Positions 8,850 to 18,963 of a stretch of 64,000 nt of DNA are shown here, in pieces (position 1 is the stretch's first letter; the number at the start of each line of letters is the position of its first letter). The notes below the pieces were generated by a model that saw nothing but the letters and a program-made list of their open reading frames with translations, made no database searches and was not told where the DNA came from. Origin of the DNA: Chelatococcus sp. YT9 (lineage in GTDB: Bacteria > Pseudomonadota > Alphaproteobacteria > Rhizobiales > Beijerinckiaceae). The stretch is taken from NCBI RefSeq assembly GCF_018398315.1, contig NZ_JAHBRW010000001.1, positions 1,484,001-1,548,000 on the forward strand. The letters run 5' to 3'. Made by a program: the position numbers and the translations under genes.

Positions 8850-9496
8850 GGCCGCCACCTCAGGAAATTGGCGATCAACGAGAGACCGAGCTCCTGGCTC
8901 TTCTCCGGGTGAAATTGTGTGCCCGCGACATTGTCGCGGGCGACGATGGCGGCAATCGCACCGCCGTAGTCCGTCTCCGCCACGAGATCGGACGGATCGC
9001 GCGGCTTCAGCGCATAGGAGTGGACGAAATAGGCATGCAAGCCGGAGGGCCCGGTCTCGATGTTCTTGAGGAGTGCATGCTCTCGTGTGGCGCCCAGCGT
9101 GTTCCATCCCATATGCGGGATCTTTAAATTGGCGTCATCAGGCTCGATCTGGGCAACGTCACCGCCGATCCAGTCGAGCCCGGCAGTCGTCTCATACTCG
9201 AGGCCGCGCGTTGCAAGCAGTTGCATGCCGACGCAGATGCCTAAAAAAGGGGCACCACGACGTCGCACGGCCGTTTCAAGCGCCTCGACCATGCCTGGCA
9301 CCGCATCAAGTCCCCTGCGGCAGTCAGCGAAAGCTCCAACCCCGGGCAGAACGATCCGCTCGGCGCCCAGGACGACGTCCGGGTCAGACGTCACGGTGAT
9401 CGCCTGCTCAAGCCCGGACTCACGCGCCGCGCGCTCGAAAGCCTTGCGGGCGGAATGCAGATTGCCGGAGCCGTAGTCGACAATGGCCGTCGTCAT
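8846..9496 (-). CDS. hisH: Imidazole glycerol phosphate synthase, glutaminase subunit
   Basis: HisH is the class I glutamine amidotransferase partner of HisF and supplies ammonia through the HisF barrel. The nucleophile elbow is GICVGMQLL (Cys). The catalytic His and Glu are in FHPEKSQ near the C-terminus, and the oxyanion strand is VLPGVGAF. The 216-residue length is normal. It overlaps hisA by 4 bp downstream and the DUF2628 gene by 4 bp upstream, so it is tightly coupled with both. Confidence 0.97.
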   Translation of the reverse strand: MTTAIVDYGSGNLHSARKAFERAARESGLEQAITVTSDPDVVLGAERIVLPGVGAFADCRRGLDAVPGMVEALETAVRRRGAPFLGICVGMQLLATRGLEYETTAGLDWIGGDVAQIEPDDANLKIPHMGWNTLGATREHALLKNIETGPSGLHAYFVHSYALKPRDPSDLVAETDYGGAIAAIVARDNVAGTQFHPEKSQELGLSLIANFLRWRP

Positions 9497-10017
9497 CGTG
9501 GACCCTCCTGGTCAGGGAACAGGCCGAGCACCGGATGCGTGCCCGACGCGCCGGAGGCGGCAGCCTGTCGGGGCTGGTCGAAGGCGACCGTTGCAGCGTT
9601 TGGCACGGAGGTGTCAACGCGCGGCTTGCGGGCATTGAGCCAGGCGGAGAAGGCCCGCGTCTCCGCATCCGAGTAGCTGTCAGCGACGACGACACCCGCT
9701 GGGCGGAAGCCGCGCCGCTCCAGCCTCCGCCGCCGAAGCCCGTTGGCCTCGAGCGCAAAGAAGGCAGCGATGAGCAGGGAGATCACTGTCACGGCGATAG
9801 ATGGCAGACCAAACCACTGCAGGCCGGCGCTGACCCCGAACGTGACCACCGCCAGCGCCAGGGCTATCAGCCACAGCCGGTGGTAAAGGCACCAGAAAAC
9901 CTGAAAAATGAATGCGCCCCAAGCGAAGCCGTCCTTGAGAAGAACAACGTCGCCAAGTGCTGCCGGATCGCCCGGCATGCCTTCAGCCGGGACATGCAGC
10001 GTATACACCGCCATCAC
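9493..10017 (-). CDS. DUF2628-type small membrane protein in the his operon
   Basis: The 174-residue product matches the DUF2628 pattern: a short N-terminal segment ([10 protein letters not shown]), then [34 protein letters not shown], then two or three hydrophobic helices and a conserved basic [20 protein letters not shown]. The C-terminal 60 residues are polar. Its biochemical role is unknown. It lies between hisB and hisH, overlapping hisH by 4 bp (ATGA), which places it inside the histidine operon; the same insertion is seen in other Hyphomicrobiales. A second ATG three bases in is an equivalent start. Confidence 0.85.
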   Translation of the reverse strand: MMAVYTLHVPAEGMPGDPAALGDVVLLKDGFAWGAFIFQVFWCLYHRLWLIALALAVVTFGVSAGLQWFGLPSIAVTVISLLIAAFFALEANGLRRRRLERRGFRPAGVVVADSYSDAETRAFSAWLNARKPRVDTSVPNAATVAFDQPRQAAASGASGTHPVLGLFPDQEGPR

Positions 10018-10040
10018 CTAAACTCCCGCACTAAACCGCC

Positions 10041-10628
10041 CTAAAGTGCGCCCTTTGTCGAAGGGATGCGCTCGCCTTCGCGTGCGTCCACGGAGACGGC
10101 GGCACGCAAGGCGCGGGCCAGTCCCTTGAAGCAGCTCTCTGCAATATGGTGCGCGTTGTCGCCATAGAAAGTCTCGACGTGGAGCGTCAGGCGCGCGTTG
10201 ACGGCGAAGGCTTGAAACCATTCGCGCACCAGCTCCGTGTCGAACTGGCCGACTTTCTCCGTGGGGAAGGTTGTGCGGAAGACGAGGAAGGGCCGGCCGG
10301 AGATGTCGACCACAACCCGGCTCAGCGTCTCATCCATCGGCAGATCGACGCTCGCGTAACGCTGAATGCCGCGCTTTTCACCGAGCGCCTTGAGCACGGC
10401 CTCACCAAGGGCAATGCCCACGTCCTCGACCGTGTGATGCTGGTCCACATGCAGGTCACCGGTGACTTTGACCTTCATGTCGAACAAGGCGTGGCGCGCG
10501 AAGAGTTCGAGCATGTGGTCGAAAAATCCAACGCCCGTCGCAATTTCAGCCTTGCCCGAGCCGTCGAGAGCCACCTCGACGGCCACATCGGTTTCGCTGG
10601 TGCGGCGTTTCACGGTCGCGGCCCGCAT
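10041..10628 (-). CDS. hisB: Imidazoleglycerol-phosphate dehydratase
   Basis: HisB dehydrates IGP to imidazole-acetol phosphate, using a di-manganese site. The protein is the monofunctional 195-residue form without the HisN-type phosphatase domain. Metal-binding motifs [33 protein letters not shown] and the C-terminal [19 protein letters not shown] are intact. It is the first gene of the minus-strand his cluster, divergent from hslV across about 250 bp. Confidence 0.97.
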   Translation of the reverse strand: MRAATVKRRTSETDVAVEVALDGSGKAEIATGVGFFDHMLELFARHALFDMKVKVTGDLHVDQHHTVEDVGIALGEAVLKALGEKRGIQRYASVDLPMDETLSRVVVDISGRPFLVFRTTFPTEKVGQFDTELVREWFQAFAVNARLTLHVETFYGDNAHHIAESCFKGLARALRAAVSVDAREGERIPSTKGAL

Positions 10629-10879
10629 CGCTTGTCTCCTTCGGCGCCTGCCTCTTGCAGTCTGGCAGTCCGGCTGCTTCTAGCAAGACGCGGGGCGCTG
10701 CGCCACCATCGCTTCAGGCTCCCTCCACCTCAGGCGTACGCGCCGCAAGCTTCGCGCCCCTCGGACCTCGCTCGCACGCGAAAGTCTGGACCTTGGCGAA
10801 AATGGGCTTACATGAAACCGCGACAGTCCTATCGGCCGTCGTCTATTCCCGTTCGCATTCAGAAGCTGGCCAGATCCCC

Positions 10880-11470
10880 ATGCGCATGCACAATCCGAGC
10901 TCCCACCTTGACGGCGACCAGGGCGGCGTCTTCCACGCCACCACAATCCTCATGGTGCGCAAGAACGGGAGGGTGGTGATCGGCGGCGATGGGCAGGTCA
11001 GCCTGGGCCAGACCGTTATCAAGGGTAATGCGCGCAAGGTGCGGCGGCTCGCGCAGGGCAAGGTCGTGTCTGGTTTTGCGGGAGCCACCGCAGACGCCTT
11101 TACCCTGTTCGAGCGGCTCGAGGCCAAGCTCGAGCAGTTTCCCGGGCAGCTCACGCGCGCTTGCGTCGAACTTGCCAAGGACTGGCGGACAGACCGCTAT
11201 CTGCGTCGGCTGGAAGCCATGATGCTGGTGGCGGACAAGGATGTCGGCCTGCTTCTGTCGGGCACTGGCGACGTGCTTGAACCGGAGATCCAGCACGGGG
11301 CGGCTATCATGGCTATCGGATCTGGAGGCAACTACGCGCTGGCCGCGGCGCGCGCGTTGGCGGACAGTGAGCACGATGCAGAAACCATCGTACGCCGCGC
11401 GCTCGGCATCGCGGCTGACATATGTGTCTATACCAACAGCAATCTCGTGATTGAGAGTATAGATTCATGA
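10880..11470 (+). CDS. hslV: ATP-dependent protease HslVU, peptidase subunit
   Basis: HslV (ClpQ) forms the proteolytic double hexamer of the HslVU protease. The catalytic N-terminal Thr is exposed by processing before [10 protein letters not shown]; with the ATG at 10880 it is residue 21. A second ATG at 10886 is equally possible. [23 protein letters not shown] is the expected core, and [10 protein letters not shown] and [16 protein letters not shown] complete the Ntn-hydrolase fold. The frame is open further upstream, but homology does not extend there. It overlaps the downstream membrane-protein gene by ATGA. Confidence 0.96.
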   Translation: MRMHNPSSHLDGDQGGVFHATTILMVRKNGRVVIGGDGQVSLGQTVIKGNARKVRRLAQGKVVSGFAGATADAFTLFERLEAKLEQFPGQLTRACVELAKDWRTDRYLRRLEAMMLVADKDVGLLLSGTGDVLEPEIQHGAAIMAIGSGGNYALAAARALADSEHDAETIVRRALGIAADICVYTNSNLVIESIDS

Positions 11471-12543
11471 TGCAAGAGAGCGTAATCGCCACCGCGGTCA
11501 GCCGTGGCATCCTGTCGGCCGATCAGGCCGGCGCGCTCAATCGTCTCGCGGCCGAACTTGCGGGCGAAGCACACCCGCCGATCCAACGCACGCCCGATGA
11601 CGAGGCGTTGCGGCTTATCACCGGTTTCGCCGATATTTTCGTGACCCTTGGCCTCGTTTTGTTCCTCGGCGCGGTGCGATATATCGGCGGGGTGCTTCTG
11701 CCGGATCTTGGTCTTTCGTGGCTTGTCCTGGCGTTGGTTGCCTGGCTTCTGGCCGAGTTCTTCACACGTCGCCGTCGTATGGCGCTGCCGAGCATCGTAC
11801 TGCTTGCCGTTTTCGCCAGCGCGACCTTTCTTGCTTTGCTCCACGGCTTCGCGGTGCTGACAGGAGACGCAGACATTGCCGCTGGTAACTATCTGGCCTT
11901 CGTCAACGGCTATCCCATGTTCACGAGTGTTGCGGCTCTGGTAACGAGCGTGGCCGCATTCCTGCACTACCTGCGCTTCCGGGTACCGATCACCGTCGCG
12001 GCCGGCGTCGTCGCCCTCGCCGGCGCTCTTTTCGCGGGTCTGCTGGCGGCGGCTCCCGAGATCGTGCGTCCCCATGTGACAGCCCTGCTTTTCGTGCTCG
12101 GGGTCGCGATCTTCGTCCTGGCCATGCGTTTCGACATGTCCGACAGGGCGCGGCTGACCCGTCGAACGGACGTAGCTTTCTGGCTTCACCTCGCCGCTGC
12201 GCCAATGATCGTCCACCCCCTCTTCGCGGGTATTGGTGCGGACTTTGGCGCGGTCAGCCTCGGTCAGGCGATAGCCATACTCGGCGCCTTCCTGGCGCTC
12301 GGTATCGTGGCGGTGATCATCGACCGTCGGGCGATCCTCGTTTCAGGCCTCATCTATGCCGGTATTGCCTGCGGGACATTGCTGCGCAACGCTGGCGCGT
12401 CAGACCTGATGTTGCCGGCGACGCTGCTCGTGCTCGGCGCCTTCATTCTCCTGCTCAGCGCCGGCTGGCAGCCCCTGCGCGGTCTGCTCCTGCGGGGATT
12501 GCCGGCGAATCTCACCCTCCGACTTCCAAACCCAGTGACCTGA
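11467..12543 (+). CDS. Polytopic membrane protein of unknown function between hslV and hslU
   Basis: The 358-residue protein has a soluble N-terminus (about residues 1-45, [21 protein letters not shown]) and then about ten hydrophobic segments. The N-terminal helical pattern resembles DUF2157-type membrane proteins, but I cannot confirm the family. Its start overlaps the hslV stop (ATGA) and hslU begins 11 bp after its end, so it is co-transcribed with the heat-shock protease. In many other alphaproteobacteria a GNAT gene or nothing is found between hslV and hslU. No catalytic motif was recognised. Function unknown. Confidence 0.8.
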   Translation: MMQESVIATAVSRGILSADQAGALNRLAAELAGEAHPPIQRTPDDEALRLITGFADIFVTLGLVLFLGAVRYIGGVLLPDLGLSWLVLALVAWLLAEFFTRRRRMALPSIVLLAVFASATFLALLHGFAVLTGDADIAAGNYLAFVNGYPMFTSVAALVTSVAAFLHYLRFRVPITVAAGVVALAGALFAGLLAAAPEIVRPHVTALLFVLGVAIFVLAMRFDMSDRARLTRRTDVAFWLHLAAAPMIVHPLFAGIGADFGAVSLGQAIAILGAFLALGIVAVIIDRRAILVSGLIYAGIACGTLLRNAGASDLMLPATLLVLGAFILLLSAGWQPLRGLLLRGLPANLTLRLPNPVT

Positions 12544-12554
12544 TTGACCTGATC

Positions 12555-13874
12555 ATGACCAATTTTTCGCCCCGTGAGATCGTCTCCGAGCTCGACCGCT
12601 ATATCGTCGGCCAGAACGACGCCAAGCGTGCCGTGGCCATCGCCCTGCGCAACCGCTGGCGTCGGCAGCAGCTCACGGGACCGTTGAAGGAAGAGGTTCT
12701 GCCGAAGAACATCCTGATGATAGGCCCCACGGGGTGCGGTAAGACCGAGGTGTCGCGGCGTCTCGCCAAGCTCGCCGGCGCGCCCTTCCTCAAGGTCGAG
12801 GCGACCAAGTTCACCGAGGTCGGCTATGTCGGCCGTGACGTGGAGCAGATCATCCGCGATCTCGTCGAAGTCGGCATCGGCCTCGTCCGCACGGCCAAGC
12901 GCCGGGATGTAGAGGCGAAGGCGCATCTGGCGGCGGAGGAACGGGTGCTGGTGGCGCTGGTTGGCCCGAACGCGAGCGCGCCGACGCGTGATTCGTTCCG
13001 CCGAAAGCTTCGGGCAGGCGAACTTGACGACAAGGAAATCGAGATCGAGGTGCAGGCACCGGCGCCCGGAATTTCCATGTTCGATCTCTCGGGCATGCCG
13101 GGCGGCTCCATGGGCGCCATCAATCTCGGCGATATCTTCGGCAAGGCTATGGGCGGTCGGTCCAAGACGCGCCGTGTCACTGTGAAAGAGGCCTATGAGC
13201 CGCTGCTGGCCGAGGAGAGCGACAAGCTCATCGATCAGGATCAGATCACCCAGGAAGCTGTCCGTGAGGTGGAGCAAAACGGGATCGTCTTCCTCGACGA
13301 GATCGATAAGATCTGCGCCCGCGGCTCGGATACCGGGCGGGGTGGTGGGGCTGACGTCTCGCGCGAGGGTGTGCAGCGCGATTTGCTTCCCCTGATCGAG
13401 GGAACGACCGTCTCCACCAAGCACGGCCCAGTGAAGACGGACCACATCCTGTTCATAGCCTCCGGCGCTTTCCATGTGTCGAAGCCGTCCGACCTTTTGC
13501 CGGAACTGCAGGGCCGCCTGCCGATCCGCGTGGAGCTGCAACCGCTGAACGAGGCGGATTTCCGCCGCATCCTCACGGAGACCGAGGCAAGCCTGATCAA
13601 GCAGTCGGTGGCGATGATGGAGACCGAGGGCGTGACGCTCGTCTTTGCCGATGACGCCATCGATGCCATCGCCAAGGTGGCGGTGGACGTGAACAGCTCG
13701 GTCGAGAACATCGGCGCCCGCCGTTTGCAGACGGTGATCGAACGCGTGCTCGACGACATCTCCTTCACGGCGCCGGACCGGGGCGGCGAAACGGTCACCA
13801 TCACCGGCGACTATGTGCGCGCGGGCGTCGGCGATTTGGCCAAGAACACGGACCTCAGCCGTTTCATTCTGTGA
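12555..13874 (+). CDS. hslU: ATP-dependent protease HslVU, ATPase subunit
   Basis: HslU (ClpY) is the AAA+ unfoldase ring that feeds substrates to HslV. The protein begins [34 protein letters not shown], the family hallmark, followed by Walker [10 protein letters not shown] and Walker [10 protein letters not shown]. The intermediate I-domain (about residues 110-235), sensor motifs and the HslV-activating C-terminal tail (DLSRFIL) are present. Its 439 residues are typical. It is the third gene of the hslV unit. Confidence 0.97.
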   Translation: MTNFSPREIVSELDRYIVGQNDAKRAVAIALRNRWRRQQLTGPLKEEVLPKNILMIGPTGCGKTEVSRRLAKLAGAPFLKVEATKFTEVGYVGRDVEQIIRDLVEVGIGLVRTAKRRDVEAKAHLAAEERVLVALVGPNASAPTRDSFRRKLRAGELDDKEIEIEVQAPAPGISMFDLSGMPGGSMGAINLGDIFGKAMGGRSKTRRVTVKEAYEPLLAEESDKLIDQDQITQEAVREVEQNGIVFLDEIDKICARGSDTGRGGGADVSREGVQRDLLPLIEGTTVSTKHGPVKTDHILFIASGAFHVSKPSDLLPELQGRLPIRVELQPLNEADFRRILTETEASLIKQSVAMMETEGVTLVFADDAIDAIAKVAVDVNSSVENIGARRLQTVIERVLDDISFTAPDRGGETVTITGDYVRAGVGDLAKNTDLSRFIL

Positions 13875-13930
13875 GTTCTGGCGCCACCGCCGCGCCCAAA
13901 TGTTTCACGTGAGACAGGTCGGCCGGGGAT

Positions 13931-14050
13931 CCACCCCACCCGACCTCGCTGCGCGAGGCCACCCTCCCCCTGAGGGGAGGGATCGGCACGCGCGTTCACG
14001 GAGGCGCGATCCTCCCTTTCCAGGGAGGGGCCAGCCGCAGGCTGGCGGAG
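13931..14050. repeat. REP/RIME-like palindromic element between hslU and murJ
   Basis: The gap carries CCCTCCCC/GGGGAGGG (13962-13981) and CCTCCCT/AGGGAGG (14011-14028), preceded by CCACCCGACCTCGCT and followed by GCCGCAGGCTGGCGGAGG. The flank and hairpin are shared with the element at 31.34-31.51 kb, so these are copies of one dispersed family. The hairpins may also serve as the transcript end of the hslVU unit. Confidence 0.75.
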
Positions 14051-14141
14051 GGGGACACGCGTTATCCCGGGAGGTACGCCCGTTCCAAGGCCGCGAAAAT
14101 TAGCCGCTGATCCCCACCGGCGAATAAGCTAGACCTCAGGC

Positions 14142-15689
14142 ATGTCGCTCGCTCGCTCTAGCCTCCTCGTCGGTTCGGCGGCCATCGCCTCGCGCCTCAT
14201 CGGTTTCGCGCGGGATGTGATGATCGCGCGCGCGCTCGGCGCCGGTATGGCCGCGGACGCCTTTCTGCTTGCCTTTCGGCTTCCCAACGTCGCGCGTCGT
14301 GTCTTCGGGGAAGGCGGGCTCAATGCGGGCTTCGTACCGCTCTACAGCCGGATCCGCGCGGAACGGGGCGAGGTGGAGGCGGGGCGCTTTGCCGGTCAGG
14401 CCATGAGCAGCGTCGCGGTCGTCCTGCTCGCGGTGACCGCGTTTGTCGAGCTGGCTGCGCCTCTCGTCGTGATAGCTTTGGGGGCCGGCTATGCCGCCGA
14501 GGTAGATAAATTCGCGCTGGCGGTGACTTACACGCGGCTGGCCTTCCCGTTTGTTGCGCTGGCGGGGCTCGCATCGCTCGTCGGCGCCTACCTCAACGCC
14601 GACCGGCGCTACACGGCGGCCGCCCTCGCGCCGGTGCTGGTGAATGTCCTGATGATCGCCGTGCTGCTGATGCTCGACGTGCCTGACGAGGAGACCGCGA
14701 TCCGGCAGGGCTGGTGGCTCGCGCTCGCGGTCAGCACCTCCGGCCTCGTGCATCTCGGGATCGTCGTCGCGGCGCTGCTGCGCCATCCCGGCAGTTTTGC
14801 ATGGCACCGGCCCAGGCTGACGCCCGACATCCGCAGGCTGGCGCGCCGCGTGCTGCCCGCGACAGCCGCAAGCGGCGCGACTCAGCTCGCGGTCGTTGTG
14901 GCGACCGCGGTCGCTTCCCAAGAGGCTTCGGCGGTGTCGTGGCTCTACTATGCCGATCGCGTCGCGCAGCTTCCGCTCTCTCTCATCGGCGTGGCGGTGG
15001 GCACGGTCTTGCTGTCTGAGGTGGCGGCCCGTCTCGCTGCGGGCGATCATAAGGGCGCGGCCGTCGCGCAGGCACGAGCTCTGGAAGGGGCGCTCGGGCT
15101 CGCGCTGCCGGCGGCGGTAGCCCTCGTCATACTCGCCGAGCCGATCAGCGTGATACTCTTCCAGCGTGGAGCCTTCGGCCCGGAGGATGCTGCGGGCACG
15201 GCGGTCCTTCTGCGCATGCTGGCCCTTGGCCTTCCCGCAGCTGCCATCGCCAAGGTTCTGGCACAGCCCTTCTTTGCCCGGGAGGCGCTACGCATACCCA
15301 TCGTCGGCGGGCTCTCATGTCTCGTAGTGACGGGCCTCGCCGGCTATGCGCTCAAATCGGTGCTGGGGATTGCCGGAATCGGCCTCGGCCTTAGCCTTGG
15401 CCTTGGCGTGAATGCCTTGGTGCTTTGGGGCGCCGCTCGGTCGACGAGCGAAGCGTCGCCGGTCGGTATGACTCGCCGCGTCATGCTCATGCTTGCTGCC
15501 TCGCTCGTGATGGGCGTAGGCCTTGAGGCGGGCATGCGCTGGCTCGCGCCATGGCTCCTCGTGGACCATCTCGCCGCGAGAGCAGGAGCGCTTGCCCTGC
15601 TGTGTTGCGGAGGGCTTGCCCTTTACGTCGGTATGGCCTTTGCGACCGGGGCGATACCGCCACAGTTTCTGCGATGGCGTCGCTCTTGA
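14142..15689 (+). CDS. murJ: Lipid II flippase MurJ (MviN)
   Basis: MurJ flips the peptidoglycan precursor lipid II across the inner membrane. The 515-residue protein has about 14 hydrophobic helices. It starts SLLVGSAAIASRLIGFARDVMIARALGAGMAADAFLLAFRLPN, with the Arg-rich loops seen in MurJ, and contains VFGEGGLNAGFVPLYSR, another family signature. The open frame starts with ATG at 14142 and no other start is needed. trpS follows about 155 bp downstream on the same strand, as in many alphaproteobacteria. Confidence 0.96.
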   Translation: MSLARSSLLVGSAAIASRLIGFARDVMIARALGAGMAADAFLLAFRLPNVARRVFGEGGLNAGFVPLYSRIRAERGEVEAGRFAGQAMSSVAVVLLAVTAFVELAAPLVVIALGAGYAAEVDKFALAVTYTRLAFPFVALAGLASLVGAYLNADRRYTAAALAPVLVNVLMIAVLLMLDVPDEETAIRQGWWLALAVSTSGLVHLGIVVAALLRHPGSFAWHRPRLTPDIRRLARRVLPATAASGATQLAVVVATAVASQEASAVSWLYYADRVAQLPLSLIGVAVGTVLLSEVAARLAAGDHKGAAVAQARALEGALGLALPAAVALVILAEPISVILFQRGAFGPEDAAGTAVLLRMLALGLPAAAIAKVLAQPFFAREALRIPIVGGLSCLVVTGLAGYALKSVLGIAGIGLGLSLGLGVNALVLWGAARSTSEASPVGMTRRVMLMLAASLVMGVGLEAGMRWLAPWLLVDHLAARAGALALLCCGGLALYVGMAFATGAIPPQFLRWRRS

Positions 15690-15844
15690 GCTGTGCTATC
15701 ACGCGGCACCTTGCGCTCAGGCCGGCGCATTGCGATAAGGCCGCACGTTTTTTCATGCAGGTGTTGCCGACGCGTAGCGGGATGGATGGGCCATCCACGA
15801 CAGGCGCCGGTCTATCCGCATAGGCTGGGGTTGACGGAGTCATC

Positions 15845-16885
15845 ATGGCGGCTTTTCAGGAACGCGTTTTCTCTGGCGTGCAGCCGACGGGAAACCTTCA
15901 CCTTGGCAATTATCTCGGCGCGATCTCGCGCTTCGTTCCGCTGCAGGACAAGTATGACTGCATCTATTGCGTGGTCGACATGCACGCCATCACCGTGCCG
16001 CAGGACCCGGTGGAGCTGAAGCGGCAGATCCGTGAGGTCACGGCCGCCTTCCTCGCCGCCGGCATCGATGCCAGGCGCCATATCGTCTTCAACCAGAGCC
16101 AGGTGACGGAACACGCCGAGCTTGCCTGGGTATTCAACTGCGTCGCGCGCATCGGCTGGATGAACCGCATGACGCAGTTCAAGGAGAAGGCTGGCAAGGA
16201 CCGAGAGAATGCCTCGCTCGGGCTCTATGCCTATCCCTCCCTCATGGCCGCTGACATCTTGGCATACCGGGCGACGCACGTGCCCGTGGGCGAGGACCAG
16301 AAGCAGCATCTGGAGCTGACCCGCGACATCGCGCAGAAGTTCAACAACGACTATGCCGCGTCCATTGCCGCGAACGGATTCGGGGACGCCTTCTTCCCGC
16401 TGACCGAGCCGCTGATCCAGGGGCCGGCCATGCGCATCATGTCCTTGCGCGACGGCACCAAGAAGATGTCGAAGTCCGACCCGTCGGACTATTCGCGGAT
16501 CAACTTGACCGATGACGCGGAGACCATCGCTCAGAAGATCCGCAAGGCGAAGACCGACCCGGAGCCCCTGCCGTCGGAGGAGAAGGGGCTCGAAGGTCGC
16601 CCCGAGGCGGACAACCTCGTCGGTATTTTCGCGGCGCTGAAGGGCATTCCGCGCACGGACGTGCTGCGCGAGTATGGCGGCGGTCAGTTCTCGGCGTTCA
16701 AGGCGGCGCTGATCGACCTCGCCGTCGACCGGCTTGGCCCGCTGGGCGCCGAAATGAAGCGCCTCGTCGACGATCCAGCCTATATCGATTCTGTGCTAAT
16801 CGACGGTGCTGCCCGGGCCCGCGCAATCGCGAAGCCGACGATCGATGCGGTGAAGGACATACTCGGTTTCGTCAGGGCGAAGTAA
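15845..16885 (+). CDS. trpS: Tryptophanyl-tRNA synthetase
   Basis: TrpS charges tRNA-Trp and is a class I synthetase. The HIGH-equivalent is [11 protein letters not shown] near residue 15 and the KMSKS loop is present as [10 protein letters not shown] near residue 205. The 346-residue length is normal for the bacterial enzyme. The ATG at 15845 begins [16 protein letters not shown]. It follows murJ and ends just before a double REP-like element. Confidence 0.97.
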   Translation: MAAFQERVFSGVQPTGNLHLGNYLGAISRFVPLQDKYDCIYCVVDMHAITVPQDPVELKRQIREVTAAFLAAGIDARRHIVFNQSQVTEHAELAWVFNCVARIGWMNRMTQFKEKAGKDRENASLGLYAYPSLMAADILAYRATHVPVGEDQKQHLELTRDIAQKFNNDYAASIAANGFGDAFFPLTEPLIQGPAMRIMSLRDGTKKMSKSDPSDYSRINLTDDAETIAQKIRKAKTDPEPLPSEEKGLEGRPEADNLVGIFAALKGIPRTDVLREYGGGQFSAFKAALIDLAVDRLGPLGAEMKRLVDDPAYIDSVLIDGAARARAIAKPTIDAVKDILGFVRAK

Positions 16886-16948
16886 AACGCATCGCCTGCA
16901 TCAATCGTTTCGCATACGATTCGAGCCCGGAAGGCATAGCGCTCCGGC

Positions 16949-17106
16949 ACCCCACCCCTCACCCCTCCCCCGCAAGGGGGAGGGGCGCGGCGACGTAGTG
17001 CATTTCCGTCAAATCGGGTGTCGGGAAACGTGAAGGCCAGGGGCTTTTGTTCAGCAGTCTCAACGCGAGACACGCCCCTCGCCCTTGCGGGGAGGGGTAA
17101 GGGGTA
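16949..17106. repeat. Inverted pair of REP/RIME-like palindromes
   Basis: The trpS-ahcY gap of about 360 bp holds CCCCTCCCCC/GGGGGAGGGG (16962-16985) and a second, imperfect hairpin at about 17075-17097. Outer flanks CACCCCACCCCTCACCCC and GGGGTAAGGGG are complementary, so the two elements are arranged head-to-head. The hairpins may end the trpS transcript. Confidence 0.75.
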
Positions 17107-17159
17107 GCGAACGCCGCGCTTGAGATTGCCGCCATCTGCCAAAGCGCACGCTTAGCCAT

Positions 17160-17183
17160 ATAAAGACTTCTTTATGTCTTTAT
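17160..17183 (+). promoter_or_regulatory. Palindromic operator upstream of ahcY, SahR-like
   Basis: A perfect inverted repeat ATAAAGA-CT-TCTTTAT lies at 17160-17175, and a third half-site TCTTTAT follows at 17177-17183, immediately against the putative -35 box of ahcY. The repeat resembles, from memory, sites of ArsR-family SAH/SAM-cycle regulators (SahR type) in proteobacteria. This would let S-adenosylhomocysteine level control its own hydrolase. The palindrome is seen directly; the regulator assignment is inference. Confidence 0.6.
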
Positions 17184-17211
17184 TGCGCGTCTCGCCGCAG
17201 CCTGCTATAGA
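17183..17211 (+). promoter_or_regulatory. Putative sigma-70-type promoter of ahcY
   Basis: TTGCGC (17183-17188) and TATAGA (17206-17211) are 17 nt apart and would start transcription near 17218, about 27 nt before the ahcY ATG. The leader would be too short for a SAH riboswitch. The operator half-site abuts the -35, consistent with repression by occlusion. Confidence 0.5.
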
Positions 17212-17244
17212 GGCCGCGCTATCGCATCAGAACGGAATCGCGCC

Positions 17245-18654
<1,410 letters not shown>

Positions 18655-18701
18655 TCCGAATCAGCGACAGCCGGCGAACCTTGTCGGCAGCAAAGACACA
18701 G

Positions 18702-18732
18702 CACCCGGCCTTCAACAGCCGGGTGTTTTTTT
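18702..18732 (+). terminator. Intrinsic terminator of ahcY
   Basis: A perfect 8-bp stem CACCCGGC/GCCGGGTG with an 8-nt loop is followed by seven T residues, 47 bp after the ahcY stop. This is a classical rho-independent terminator. Confidence 0.92.
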
Positions 18733-18963
18733 GCGTCCGTTAACCACTTCCTGAGGGAGTCTGGCAAACGATACAGTGAAACTGATTCGGCCATTACCCG
18801 GTTTTGCCTGCTCGCGCCGCCCGATGGGAAGTGACGCGAGCGGTTTGCGATAGCGGGGGCGGACATCCTGGTTTTGAGGCTTGGGCGCGTGGGTCGGCTC
18901 AGGCAGAATCTTGAGAGAAGCGGGTTGAATCGCGTGGCGATGAAGAGGGGGATCGTGGCGAGA

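Noticed and set aside
10629-10879. RpoH-type heat-shock promoter before hslV (CTTGGC near 10792)
   Set aside because: Only a CTTG core and a poor -10 could be found; too weak to list as a feature.
12354-13541. Minus-strand ORF of 395 codons across hslU
   Set aside because: Antisense shadow of a highly conserved gene; no recognised domain.
16886-17244. SAH or SAM riboswitch before ahcY
   Set aside because: The predicted leader is only about 27 nt, and no compact pseudoknot-like element was seen; the palindrome is a DNA-type operator.
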